From the NCBI GenBank assembly GCA_046296415.1, contig JBKBLN010000001.1, positions 496,001 to 560,000 on the forward strand: DNA of 64,000 nt, given 5' to 3'. Position numbers and translations under genes: made by a program. Below are positions 1 through 8,700 of the stretch, piece by piece. The notes under the pieces are model-generated. The model was not told the origin of the DNA. It saw only the letters and a list, made by a program, of their open reading frames with translations, and made no database searches. The DNA is from CAYNRA01 sp046296415 (lineage in GTDB: Bacteria; Bacteroidota; Bacteroidia; Cytophagales; Spirosomataceae). How positions within the stretch are numbered: position 1 is the first letter of the stretch; every line of letters starts with the position of its first letter.

Positions 1-871
1 TTGCATACACAGGTTTGCCTAAAAAATGGGCTTCGGCAATGGATTCAAAACCGGCCGTAGTGATTAATGCCTCACATCCTACGAGTTTTTCTAAGAAATG
101 TTTTCCTGAAATGGGATGCCATTGAAGTTGCTTTGGCAAGGGGGCTGCCGGCGGTAACGCTCCAAACAGGTGGATAGGTTGTGATGGATTTTTTCGACTC
201 CACGCGATAAGTTCTTGTACATAAGCTGGTTGTGTAAAATAGGCTAGCCAGTACCTACCCGTTGTCGGATGGGAAAGTCGAATGATTTGCCTTAGCAAAG
301 GCGGAACAATTTTCAAGCGAGGGACGGTCGTGGTGAGTGGTGTAAAGCTAAGTCCCCACAGTTCATCGGCTCGATAGGCCGTCAGACGGGTAAACGCTTG
401 AACTACCCATTTTTCAAACGTTCGCCGAGGAGGGAAAGGGAATTTTGGATCGAGGAGAAGGTATTGGTGTGCAATGGCCGTGGTGAAAACTTTAGGACGA
501 AACAGACCTGCATATATTCCCCACAGGGGTTCATAGAAGTTGATGACCCACGTCGGCTTTTGGGAAAGGAAAATCCGGTGGAGTTGATCCAAACTTCGCA
601 CTAGTTTAGGCGCCCCAAGGAGGGTTTGGAGGAAGGTTTTTGATAAAGAGAGCCGATGCGATTGGGTGTAACCAAGTCCTGGACTTGCAATTGGAAAAAT
701 CGGAAATGTAGCTTGTTCTGCCAATAAAGAAGGGAGGGTGTTTCCATCAGGTGTTGAAACGACGGCTCCTACAATCTCGTAACCCTTTTGGCGGGCTAAT
801 TCGGTAAAAGCGAGCGCTTGGGTCTGATGTCCACGTCCCTCACCTTGTAGGACAAGTAAAATCCGCTTCAT
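1..871 (-). CDS. GT-B family glycosyltransferase, 3' end missing at the window edge
   Basis: Reading the minus strand from an ATG at 871 gives an open frame of 290 codons that runs off the left edge. It starts MKRILLVLQGEGRGHQTQ. The GEGRGH motif near residues 11-16 is the glycine-rich loop of GT-B enzymes related to MurG and macrolide-type glycosyltransferases. The last visible residues (GFESIAEAHFLGKP, about 274-287) match the C-terminal donor-site loop of that fold, so only the end of the C-terminal domain is missing. The start lies 12 bp after the stop of the phosphoesterase gene, so the two are probably one operon. An envelope glycolipid role is inferred; the substrate cannot be told from sequence. 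Confidence 0.75.
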   Translation of the reverse strand, partial: MKRILLVLQGEGRGHQTQALAFTELARQKGYEIVGAVVSTPDGNTLPSLLAEQATFPIFPIASPGLGYTQSHRLSLSKTFLQTLLGAPKLVRSLDQLHRIFLSQKPTWVINFYEPLWGIYAGLFRPKVFTTAIAHQYLLLDPKFPFPPRRTFEKWVVQAFTRLTAYRADELWGLSFTPLTTTVPRLKIVPPLLRQIIRLSHPTTGRYWLAYFTQPAYVQELIAWSRKNPSQPIHLFGALPPAAPLPKQLQWHPISGKHFLEKLVGCEALITTAGFESIAEAHFLGKPVYA

Positions 872-883
872 GGAGGTTTGCAA

Positions 884-1717
884 TTAAAGTGAAGCTGCCC
901 ATCTTTTGGTTGGAGTTGGCAGGTGGTTTGGTGGCTGCGGATTCGAAGGAAGGGCGGGTTCACCTGTTGCGCCCTCCATGTGAAAATACACAAGATCCCA
1001 GTTCCCTTCGTGGTCTTCGGTTAAGGCAGATAGCGTTTCAACCCAATCGCCTGAATTGAGGTAGTGAATGTTGCCGATCATCCGATTGGCAGGCTGGTGA
1101 ATATGGCCGCATATAATGCCATCACAGCCTCTTGCTCGTGCAAGTTCTGCGAGGTTTTCCTCGAAATCGGATACATAATTGACGGCCACCTTGACCTTCT
1201 GTTTGATGGTTTGAGAAAGAGAATAATACGGCAAACCCCGCCATGTGCGGTATTGATTGTATTTTTTATTCAACCAAAGTAGAAACGTATATCCTAAATC
1301 GCCGGCATGGGCCAACCACCGCATGTTGGTGGTGATGGAATCAAAAATATCCCCATGTGTGACAAAGTATTTTTTTCCTTTGGAATGTAGGATGTAATTG
1401 GGCCGAATTTGAAAGTTTTTTCCGATCACCAAGGGCATAACTTGATCTAGGAAGTCGTCGTGGTTTCCTCGAATGTAAATCACTTTGGTGTCTTGTTTAT
1501 CCATCATCTTCAGGATGGTTCGAAAAAACGCCGTGTGCTTTTTTTGCCAAGAACCATATTTCTGCAGAGACCACCCATCAATGATATCGCCATTCAGGAT
1601 GAGGCGGTCACAGGAATGTTGCTTGAGGAAGGCTGTTACCTCTTTGGCTTTGGAACCGGAGCTACCCAAATGAAGGTCAGAGAGAACGATGGTCCGAAAA
1701 TGCGTTTGATTTTTCAA
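884..1717 (-). CDS. UDP-2,3-diacylglucosamine diphosphatase-like metallophosphoesterase (LpxH-like)
   Basis: This 277-residue protein is a calcineurin-like two-metal phosphoesterase. The metal-binding motifs appear in order: SDLHLGS (D14, H16), NGDIIDGW (D44), RGNHDD, THGDIFDS and GHIHQP. The overall pattern is that of the LpxH/COG2908 group, which cleaves UDP-2,3-diacylglucosamine in lipid A synthesis. Many Bacteroidota homologues of this length differ from true LpxH, so the exact substrate is uncertain. A Pro-rich tail follows the catalytic domain. The glycosyltransferase follows 12 bp downstream, which fits a shared role in envelope lipid synthesis. Confidence 0.8.
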   Translation of the reverse strand: MKNQTHFRTIVLSDLHLGSSGSKAKEVTAFLKQHSCDRLILNGDIIDGWSLQKYGSWQKKHTAFFRTILKMMDKQDTKVIYIRGNHDDFLDQVMPLVIGKNFQIRPNYILHSKGKKYFVTHGDIFDSITTNMRWLAHAGDLGYTFLLWLNKKYNQYRTWRGLPYYSLSQTIKQKVKVAVNYVSDFEENLAELARARGCDGIICGHIHQPANRMIGNIHYLNSGDWVETLSALTEDHEGNWDLVYFHMEGATGEPALPSNPQPPNHLPTPTKRWAASL

Positions 1718-1904
1718 GGGATGTCAGCTTGGTAAACGTGAAACAAAGGTGCTGATCCAATGTAAATTATTCATGAACAGAGTTTTACCAAATTGTCACT
1801 TTGGAAGATAAAGGAGGTTTTTAAATTAGGGCGGAAAGCGAGATCGCACTGATTATTTCGAAATTTCCGAGTAATTTTACGGATTCATTATTTCGGTAAA
1901 TAGT

Positions 1905-2594
1905 ATGCAGTACCCTGCGGAGTCCAGAATCATGCTGGCGGTTGATTGTTGTATTTTTGGTTTTGATGGAGAGAATTTGAAGATTCTGTTGATCAAACGA
2001 AACTTTGAGCCAGAGCAGGGGAAATGGTCGTTGATGGGTGGGTTCTTGCGTGCCGATGAAGATTTAGACGCCGGTGCGCAGCGGATTTTGGGTGAATTGA
2101 CAGGACTAAAAAATGTGTATATGGAACAGCTCTACACCTTTGGTAACGTCAAGCGAGATCCGGTGGAGCGAACGGTTTCCATTTGTTTTTTTGCCTTGAT
2201 CAATATCCATGACCACGACCAAGAGTTAGCCAAATCGCAAAATGGGTATTGGTTTACGTTAGCGAAAGTTCCGCCCTTGATTTTTGACCACAAGGAAATT
2301 GTAGACAAAGCGTTGGCGCAAATTCGGTACAAGGCGGCGCTTCATCCGATTGGTTTTGAGTTACTTCCCGAGCGATTTACGATTCCACAACTTCAAAACC
2401 TATACGAGGCCATTTATGGTTTTACGTTAGATCGGCGGAACTTCCGGCGTAAAATTCTATCAACCAACCTCTTGATTGACACCGGGGAGAAAAACGAGAA
2501 TTCCTCCACCAAAAAGGCGGTCATGTACAAGCTTGACCAAGAAAAATATGAAAAGCAGTTCAATGCCTTTCATTATTTTATGAGTATGAAGTAA
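1905..2594 (+). CDS. araR: Nudix-family transcriptional regulator, probable arabinose regulator AraR
   Basis: The 229-residue protein has an N-terminal Nudix fold (about 8-145) and a C-terminal winged helix (about 150-225, containing the stretch FTIPQLQNLYEAIYG). The Nudix box is degenerate: after GGFLRADEDLDAG the catalytic REuxEE signature reads RILGELTGL. The domain therefore probably binds an effector and does not hydrolyse a nucleotide. This is the NrtR/AraR architecture, and a Nudix-type AraR controls L-arabinose genes in Bacteroides thetaiotaomicron. The arabinose operon begins 7.7 kb downstream, past an accessory island, and its promoter carries a palindromic operator. The assignment to that operator is inference. 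No copy of the operator is seen upstream of this gene. Confidence 0.75.
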   Translation: MQYPAESRIMLAVDCCIFGFDGENLKILLIKRNFEPEQGKWSLMGGFLRADEDLDAGAQRILGELTGLKNVYMEQLYTFGNVKRDPVERTVSICFFALINIHDHDQELAKSQNGYWFTLAKVPPLIFDHKEIVDKALAQIRYKAALHPIGFELLPERFTIPQLQNLYEAIYGFTLDRRNFRRKILSTNLLIDTGEKNENSSTKKAVMYKLDQEKYEKQFNAFHYFMSMK

Positions 2595-2634
2595 TTCGAT
2601 GATCATCAAGGACTTGCTGTAAATCGAAGTCTAG

Positions 2635-2795
2635 GTCGTATAGCTAAAAAAATGGCTTTTAAACCAGCTTTTGATGAAGGTCCTTCAGCCCTCGCTGGCT
2701 TGTGGGGCGGTGCTACTTTCCTAGCCTGGCTGGGCTAGGTTTATGGATAACGTACCGTTGGAGCGGATTTACCAAGCAGTGGAAATTTACATTGA
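2635..2795. repeat. Decayed copy of the 168-bp MITE-like repeat
   Basis: The stretch begins GTCGTATAGCTA, resembling the left terminus GTCGTTTAGTTA of the intact copies. It continues with recognisable internal blocks in the same order: the TTCAG segment, the CCTAGCC/GGCTAGG hairpin and ACCGTTGG. The right inverted end is missing. It lies in the gap between the regulator gene and the accessory island. Confidence 0.5.
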
Positions 2796-2880
2796 ACGGA
2801 AGCTTTGATCAACACAGGGGTCTATTGGTGTTTTGCTTGGTTGCACGCGTTTAGGTCTTATATGTTAGCAGGGGTTTTTC
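2796..2880 (-). repeat. Left edge of cassette array; only the R''-like half of an attC-like site recognised
   Basis: Plus-strand 2864-2880 begins GTTAGCAGGGG and matches the first bases of the toxin-antitoxin unit on the minus strand (from 3635, GTTGGCAGTG) at 13 of 17 positions. This is the relation expected between a cassette's start and the outer arm of its own attC. I could not find a convincing partner arm further left. Confidence 0.4.
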
Positions 2881-2903
2881 TTTCTCCGCTCGTCAATCTG
2901 TTG

Positions 2904-3206
2904 TTACAATTTAATTGAAAGATCAAGGTGTCCACCAAGTCCAAGTTCTACAATTTTTTGTAGTGTTGAAATACGCACTTCCTTTATATTGTTTTCAATT
3001 TTTGAAATGTAACCTTTATTTGTTCCACATTTTTCTGCAAGTTCTTCTTGAGTCATTCCTTTCTCAAGTCGTGCTTGCTGAATAAGAAAACCAAGTTGAA
3101 AGGCTTCATAACCTTTTTCAAACTTGTCACGTTTGGCTGTTCCTTTCTTGCCGTATTGTTCTTCAACAAATTGGTTAAGTGTCTTTAAATTATTTTTGAT
3201 GCTCAT
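2904..3206 (-). CDS. HigA-like Xre antitoxin
   Basis: This 100-residue protein has a helix-turn-helix of the Xre/Cro type at about residues 35-90, with the typical ARLEKGMTQEELAEKCG and KGYISKIEN segments. The gene overlaps by 17 bp the end of a degraded HigB/RelE-type toxin frame upstream. That toxin-first order is normal for HigBA modules. In such modules the antitoxin binds the toxin and represses its own promoter. Because the toxin is broken, this is probably an orphan antitoxin, perhaps retained as a regulator or as protection against related toxins. Confidence 0.75.
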   Translation of the reverse strand: MSIKNNLKTLNQFVEEQYGKKGTAKRDKFEKGYEAFQLGFLIQQARLEKGMTQEELAEKCGTNKGYISKIENNIKEVRISTLQKIVELGLGGHLDLSIKL

Positions 3207-3525
3207 ATTCCTTTTTAATTTTTAATGCTTTTTCAATTTCAGATTTTGGTGTCTTTTGCGTTTTCTTTTGAAAACCGTTAGCTAAAACTATTAGTTTACC
3301 TTCGTCAAAGAAGTAGAAGATGCGAAAAATGTCACTTCCTTGCTTTATTTAGATTTCATATAGTCCATCCGTCCCGGTCATATGTTCAAAATAGTCAGTT
3401 GGGACATGTTGTCGAGTTTCAATGAATCTAAAAGTCCATAATATTTTGTCTTTTACTTTCTGCTACTGTTTTTCAAAGAAGTCGGTAAAGTAGTTTTTAC
3501 ACAATGTAACAGTCCTCAGTTTTAT
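3190..3525 (-). pseudogene. HigB/RelE-family toxin, inactivated by two stops and a lost start
   Basis: The minus strand from 3525 to 3190 reads as a 111-residue HigB-like frame in one continuous phase. It includes NYFTDFFEKQ, a central GTDGLYEI and the characteristic C-terminus IFRIFYFFDEGKLIVLANGF followed by QKKTQKTPKSEIEKAL. Two stop codons interrupt it, TAG at 3463-3465 and TAA at 3349-3351. The codon at the expected start is ATA, not ATG. No frameshift is needed, so the decay is by point mutation. The frame ends inside the start of the intact antitoxin gene. Confidence 0.8.
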
Positions 3526-3625
3526 TTAACTCATACGTTGCGAGCTTCACAAAATATTGTCCGAATGGGCAACTTTATTTTTGTTTTTTGTATGTTAAAA
3601 TTTGGGTTAAGTTGTCTTCAAAAAT

Positions 3626-3747
3626 CACTGCCAACGTTTGGCGCGTAAGAGATGTAGCGGATTATAAGTGCTTTCCTTTCCGTTTAGCACAAAGTTTTTT
3701 AGAAGCATAGACTTTCGATTTACCACTTCACCCGCTGTTAGCTGTTC
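3626..3747 (-). repeat. attC-like palindrome E1
   Basis: The element lies 10 bp after the Abi_C gene. Its outer arms on the minus strand are AGCTAAC and CGTTGGCAG, which pair with a G-T wobble. Inner arms include AGCGGGTG and ATCCGCT. The central part shares CTTTGTGC with E2 and E3. Confidence 0.55.
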
Positions 3748-3757
3748 GACTTTTATT

Positions 3758-4525
3758 TTAAAATGGTAATTCATCATCTTCAGCTACTTCTGGTTCAGGT
3801 TTCGGATATTTAGTCTTGTAAAACTTAATTAAAAATTGCCCAACTGTCGCTACTGAATTCACTATAAAGTAAGCATAAATTGTATCTTCAATTAAAAAGT
3901 CATCACTTGTCTTACCGTGGAAATTGGTCTTCTCGCTTCTTAATTTTTCAATTGCCTGATTTGCAGTCAAAAGGGAATTTCCAATCGTTTTGATTTCCTT
4001 TGGATGTTCAGTGCTTGTAAAGTTAAATTCCTTAAGTATTATAGAACTGAGTTGATAAAGAGTTTCGTTTCTTTTTATTTTTGATTTTATTCTTTCATCT
4101 TTTAGTATTTCCTTTATTATGCTTTCGAGTGCAGAATTAGCAAGTCCAATTGCCGTGCTTGGGTCAGATTCTATTTGCTTGAATGCTTTAGTAAAGATAT
4201 CATAAGCTGTTTTGTATTCTGATTTTATCTCATTTTTGAAAGTCGGTATTGATGGAATAAAATCAGGTGTATCAACTCCTAAATCAATTGCTACTTTTAG
4301 TAAAATATCACCTGGCATTGAATGAATTGTAGCATTCAAGTCAATATTTTTGTCGTCTTTTATTACGACACTAAAGTTTTCCCAATTATTATATTTATCG
4401 TCATATTCGTGCCATTTTTCAATGTAATATCTTACATTTTTAGATGAACCATATTCGTCCCAAACAGCTTTTTCAACCTCAGCTGCAAGTTTCATTTGAT
4501 ATTTTGGTGAAATTAGTTCGTTCAT
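3758..4525 (-). CDS. Abortive-infection C-terminal (Abi_C) domain protein
   Basis: The 255-residue protein carries an Abi_C-like C-terminal half (about 115-240). Its pattern DPSTAIGLANSALESIIKEIL, then LYQLSSIIL, IGNSLLTANQAIEKLRSEKTNFHG and a helical end matches the helical domain found at the C-terminus of phage abortive-infection proteins. The N-terminal ~110 residues are not recognised. No nuclease or polymerase motif is visible. It is a single-gene unit between two attC-like palindromes, and its AT-rich composition differs from the flanking chromosome, which suggests transfer. A phage-defence role is inferred from the domain and the neighbours. Confidence 0.65.
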   Translation of the reverse strand: MNELISPKYQMKLAAEVEKAVWDEYGSSKNVRYYIEKWHEYDDKYNNWENFSVVIKDDKNIDLNATIHSMPGDILLKVAIDLGVDTPDFIPSIPTFKNEIKSEYKTAYDIFTKAFKQIESDPSTAIGLANSALESIIKEILKDERIKSKIKRNETLYQLSSIILKEFNFTSTEHPKEIKTIGNSLLTANQAIEKLRSEKTNFHGKTSDDFLIEDTIYAYFIVNSVATVGQFLIKFYKTKYPKPEPEVAEDDELPF

Positions 4526-4554
4526 ACTTTTCTACTTAGTCGTTTTTAAGGTGA

Positions 4555-4706
4555 CAACTAACGGTTTGCAGCTACCCGAAGGTGGCGATTTAGAAGCGAT
4601 TCACTGTCCGTCAAGTACAAACTTTGATAGAATCGGACCGCCGATGCGGCACAAAGCTTGATTTAACCACTGAACCGCCACTTTTGGGTAGGTGCTGTTA
4701 TAGGGC
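4555..4706 (-). repeat. attC-like palindrome E2
   Basis: The outer arm GTTATAGGGC (plus, 4697-4706) lies directly after the stop of the upstream gene. The stem is CAGC..TACCC (from 4567) with GGGTAggTGCTG (4686-4697), which leaves a two-base bulge. An inner pair is GTGGCG (4582-4587) with CGCCAC (4676-4681). Unpaired extrahelical bases in a two-block stem are typical of attC sites. The loop shares the segment TTTGTGCCGC.TCGGCGG with E3. Confidence 0.6.
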
Positions 4707-4709
4707 GTT

Positions 4710-5084
4710 TTATTCATTCAGATATTTTTCAAAGTGAATTATGATGTCGTTAAGAATTTTGTCAAATTCAGAATCAATTATATCCAGTCCATACAGGTAA
4801 ACTGATATATCTTTATTTGAATTTTTGAGCACTTCATTTCTAAGAAACTTGTCTCCATATTTTGATTTTAAAGAAACAAGAATACCATCTGAATAATCTA
4901 AATGATGTAGACTCAAATTAAATGAAATAATTGTTTCTCTATTTATGAATTTTGCAGTTATCCATTGTTGTTCTTCTTTAATTACATTTTCGGTTATAAA
5001 TCCAAGGTTAGATAAATACGGATTAACTTTTCCTAATATATTTCTTTTAAACGCTTCAAATATTTCAGTTTGTGAATTAGTCAT
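4710..5084 (-). CDS. Hypothetical protein, second gene of a two-gene cassette
   Basis: I do not recognise this 124-residue protein. The chosen start, MTNSQTEIFEAFKRN, is 13 bp after the stop of the preceding gene. The longer frame starting at 5150 would overlap that gene by 53 bp and adds an unlikely N-terminus. The protein is mixed alpha/beta with charged and hydrophobic residues alternating and has no membrane segment or signal peptide. It is co-transcribed with the 90-residue gene upstream and ends 3 bp before an attC-like palindrome. A two-gene cassette suggests a functional pair, but no function can be assigned. Confidence 0.6.
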   Translation of the reverse strand: MTNSQTEIFEAFKRNILGKVNPYLSNLGFITENVIKEEQQWITAKFINRETIISFNLSLHHLDYSDGILVSLKSKYGDKFLRNEVLKNSNKDISVYLYGLDIIDSEFDKILNDIIIHFEKYLNE

Positions 5085-5097
5085 AATTATAAATTTT

Positions 5098-5370
5098 TTA
5101 TTTCCAATCATATGACGCCACTCGAACAATAATAGAGATACTCTCGTCATTTAATTCAAAGGTGTCCATTAGTCGTTGATGCGTTATTTTACAACCTAAA
5201 ACCAAATCCGAATCACTCCAGTTATTAAAGTCAATTGCAGTTTTCCAAATATTGTCAAACGCATTAATATCGTTTATTGTCAACGTCTTAGAATTTTGAA
5301 TTCTTTCTATCAATTGAGAATAACAACTCACGTCCTTGTTTGATATTATGATTGTTTCAAGTTCACTCAT
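5098..5370 (-). CDS. Hypothetical small protein, first gene of a two-gene cassette
   Basis: This 90-residue acidic protein (MSELETIIISNKDVSCYSQL at the start) is not recognised. It has no signal peptide, membrane segment or known motif. The gene starts 36 bp after the palindrome E3 boundary and is followed closely by the 124-residue gene, so both lie in one cassette. The AT-rich codon use matches the neighbouring island genes. Confidence 0.6.
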   Translation of the reverse strand: MSELETIIISNKDVSCYSQLIERIQNSKTLTINDINAFDNIWKTAIDFNNWSDSDLVLGCKITHQRLMDTFELNDESISIIVRVASYDWK

Positions 5371-5406
5371 CTATCATTGTTTGAATTTTATTCGGTTGTT
5401 CTAAAT

Positions 5407-5559
5407 GCCCTATAACGTTTTGGCGCTTGGCGCAGTGGCGGATTTCGGATCGGACCGCCGACGCGGCACAAAACTGTCAATATACCACAAAAGTTGATGG
5501 GAGGTAGAATGTTCGATTAACCACGTCACCCGCCATTGAGCCAAACGCCTGTTATGCCT
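5407..5559 (-). repeat. attC-like palindrome E3
   Basis: The outer arms on the minus strand are GGCATAAC and GTTATAG. The stem continues with GGCG/CGCC, TTTGGC/GCCAAG (one wobble) and TGGCGG/CCGCCA, separated by unequal spacers AGT-like and AAAA-like, so bulged bases remain. The left outer arm GCCCTATAAC (5407-5416) is also the start of the next cassette. The right arm GTTATGCCT (5551-5559) repeats the first bases of the NTPase cassette at 9709. Confidence 0.6.
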
Positions 5560-5701
5560 TCGCCCTTCTTTTTTTGTCATATGTTTTATTGTCATTTTGT
5601 GTCGGTTTTTGACGAGCGTTGGCTTGGCGGCTCTTTTGCAAAACTTTGGATTGTGGTTCGGCTTGTGCGGTTTTGCAAATGTGCCACCAAATGGACTTGG
5701 C

Positions 5702-8700
5702 TTACCATCTATCTGGGTTAATAAATTTTCTTTTTCGTTCTTCCTCACCACTTTTTAACTCGTATTCAATTTGCTTTTTGATGTATGTCTTGATAGGAAT
5801 TAAGTCAAGTTGGTTTTTTGACTTAACAACCATCGCAAGAATATTTTGCCATTCCTTGGCATGAATTTCTCCAATAATAACATCACCGCTGTAAGTTCCA
5901 CCGTTTCCTCTCCACCTTATTTTTTTGAAGTTATCAATGTCTGTATTTAAATTTAGATAATGTAAAAACGCTTCTTCAAAGAATTCTTTAAGTGTGTGCC
6001 TTAAAACATCAAAAACAGGGTTCATTTTTTTATCGTCAGCATGGTATTCGGAAATGAATCTTAGAATGAAAGCCTTTGCTTTTACTTTCTGTTCTTCGTT
6101 AAGGTTATGGAAGAAGATTATCAATGGATGTCCCCCAATTCCAAAGTAATAATTGTTTTCAATAATTAGGTCGACTGCTTTCCTGATTAATTCATTGTAA
6201 TGTTCTAAGTCCCAAACAAAGGAAAGTTGGTTATCAGTATTACGATTGTGTCGGTTCTCTTTGTCTGTATAAAACGAGTCAATGTATTCTAAAAGGAAAT
6301 CGGGGTTAATTTGAAGAAGTGCTTTTAAACCGGCATGTTGAAGATCAAAATGATTACTTACTTTTTTCTCTTGCTGGATATAGGACTTTTTTAGAAGCTC
6401 AAAATTGTCTGCGAGCATTGCTGAATACTTTTCAAAGAAATGAAAGGATAAATTGATTCTAAAGTTTTGAACTTCGATTTTATTATAAACTATTGAAAGT
6501 ATTTCTTCAATGATATTTTTTTCTTTGTAATTAACAAGGTTCTTTATAACTGGAAGTGTCATAAGGAACCTTCCTGCTTTGTCTTTAAATTTGTCTGACT
6601 TAATCGGAATAAATTTTTCAAAGCTTTCAAACTGCAAGTAGCATCCCTTATCTATTGATTTGATAGTTTCAAGCAACGCAGTTTTGTAAAAATAATTTGC
6701 ATGTTCAGCGGGCAAGTAATCAAAGAATGAAAGTTGCCAAAACAACTTGTATTCATGCTTCCAATTATTGATTAGATTCCAAAGGCGTAATGCCCATTGG
6801 TTTGATTTGTTGACAATAACTTTAATTGCTTTATAAAGTGGATTTACTCCTTTTGGGTAATTGTCTAAAATACTAATTAGAAGTTTAAATCCTATTTCAT
6901 CGTCTCGCAGAAAATTCTCTTCTATAATGATGTTTAATGATTGGTCAATTCCCAAACTGTTATTTCCTTCGAGTGACAGGGTGTTTTTTGTTGCTGTATG
7001 AAGAGCAGCGAACTCTGTTTCGCTTTTAAATAGAAAGAAAGTCCGAATATCTTGTTCTTTCAACTTTTGGAAATCATCATATCTGTCAAAGTCATAATCC
7101 TGCTTCCCTCTTACTGTGTTCCAATCTAATTTTCGGAAATATTCATACTCCTTACTATTGAATTTTGATTTTAAGTTTTGATAACTTTTGTCAGCAATAT
7201 TTTTTCTATTAAGCATTGAAACAAAATCATGAATGAAATGAATGTGTTCAAAGCTTGTTGGGTCAAGATTAACTTCAATGAAAGGAAGTAAAAGAGATAA
7301 ATCAAATTCAAGTATTTCGGAAATTGCCTCTTTGTATCCAGGTCGAAAGTTTTTAAGTATAGCTAATACTTCTTTCGGGTAAGTTTTAAAATTTTCAAAC
7401 AGAGTTGTCCAAATAGATTTTCTAAAGTCTTTTGTTACTTCATAGAATGGCAAGGGGTATTGGTAAAAAGTAATAGAGTGATTTCTTCCCCCTTTTGTTA
7501 TTTGGTAATGATGTGAAAGGAATGTTCCAGCCAAAGCAAAAAAAACTTCAACATAGTGAGGTTGTTTAGCATTAAATTTTGCAATTAAAAGATTGAACAA
7601 TTCTACTTGTCTTTGAAAGTCATATCGGTGGTCATCATCATCAAATAGCAACTTTTCTCTGATGCGCCTAATAAGTTCAGGAAGTGATTCGGGTTTCTTT
7701 CGACAATATTCAAATGCTAATTCCAAAGCTGGAACAAAGCTTTCAGTAAAGTGATTAAAAAGGTCGGAAAGAAAGTCTAAAGTTTTGTCTCTGTCCCACA
7801 CAAAATCATTTGTTTCATATTTCGAATCATAGACAGGATTTTCGGGTTCTGGAAGTTGTTTGATTTTTTCATGGAAATAGTTGAGGGTTTCCTCTCTTTT
7901 GTAGAACCAAAAAAGCGAAAAGAATTCTAATACTTTTTCTTCCTCCGAATAGATCGAATAAAGATATTCATCCAACGAGCCATTTATTTTTTTGAGCACA
8001 TTATCATAACCAAAAGAATTATTAGAAGGGATTATCGTATCTGAGAATCTTTTTTTCCAAACAGGAAAAAATGTAAACAGTAATGTTTTGAATGATAGGA
8101 TTTCGTCTTTAATAAATACTTTGTAAAAGAAATACGTTGCCATTACCTGCTCTGAAACCCTTGCATGATTGTATTTTACTTCTAAAAGCTCTTTCTCATG
8201 CAAAACATCAATAGCCTCATTGAATTCATAATAGTCAAGTTCAAATGTTTTAAGAATATTTTCTATAAACTCCTTATTGCTTCTATCAACTGTAAAGAAG
8301 AATGAAATTATGCCAAGTGTTTTTAGGAGAACATTGTTACCGAGTTTTTCAAAATCTTTTATGAATGTCCTAAAGTAATAATCGTATAGCTCAAAAATTC
8401 TATAGCCATCTCCATATAAAAATCCAACTTGCTCTTGATTTGCTAATCTTGATGCCATGATTGCTAGTCGTGCATTTCCATCAGCGATTTCTACAATTCT
8501 CTTTTGGTATTTCGGGTTTTTAATTTCAAATGAATCACTGCTGATTAACTGTGTTATCTCCTCATCAGAAAATTTTTTCAAAGTGACAGTATGATGCATA
8601 AAATCCATGCACTCATTCTCAATATCGCTTAAAGCATAGTCTCTAACTGTAATTACTATTTTTATGTTTCCTTTTCGATTTTCACGAAATACCCCCAAAA

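Noticed and set aside
398..604. Plus-strand 68-residue frame
   Set aside because: It lies antisense within the glycosyltransferase gene and has no recognisable pattern.
2745..2751. GGATAAC as the missing R' arm of the leftmost attC-like site
   Set aside because: The surrounding bases align with the internal part of the 168-bp repeat (ACCGTTGG segment), so the match is explained by that decayed copy.
5410..5751. 113-residue basic open frame on the minus strand
   Set aside because: It runs from inside the end of the NTPase gene through the whole attC-like palindrome E3. The composition is that of a translated repeat, with no family pattern.
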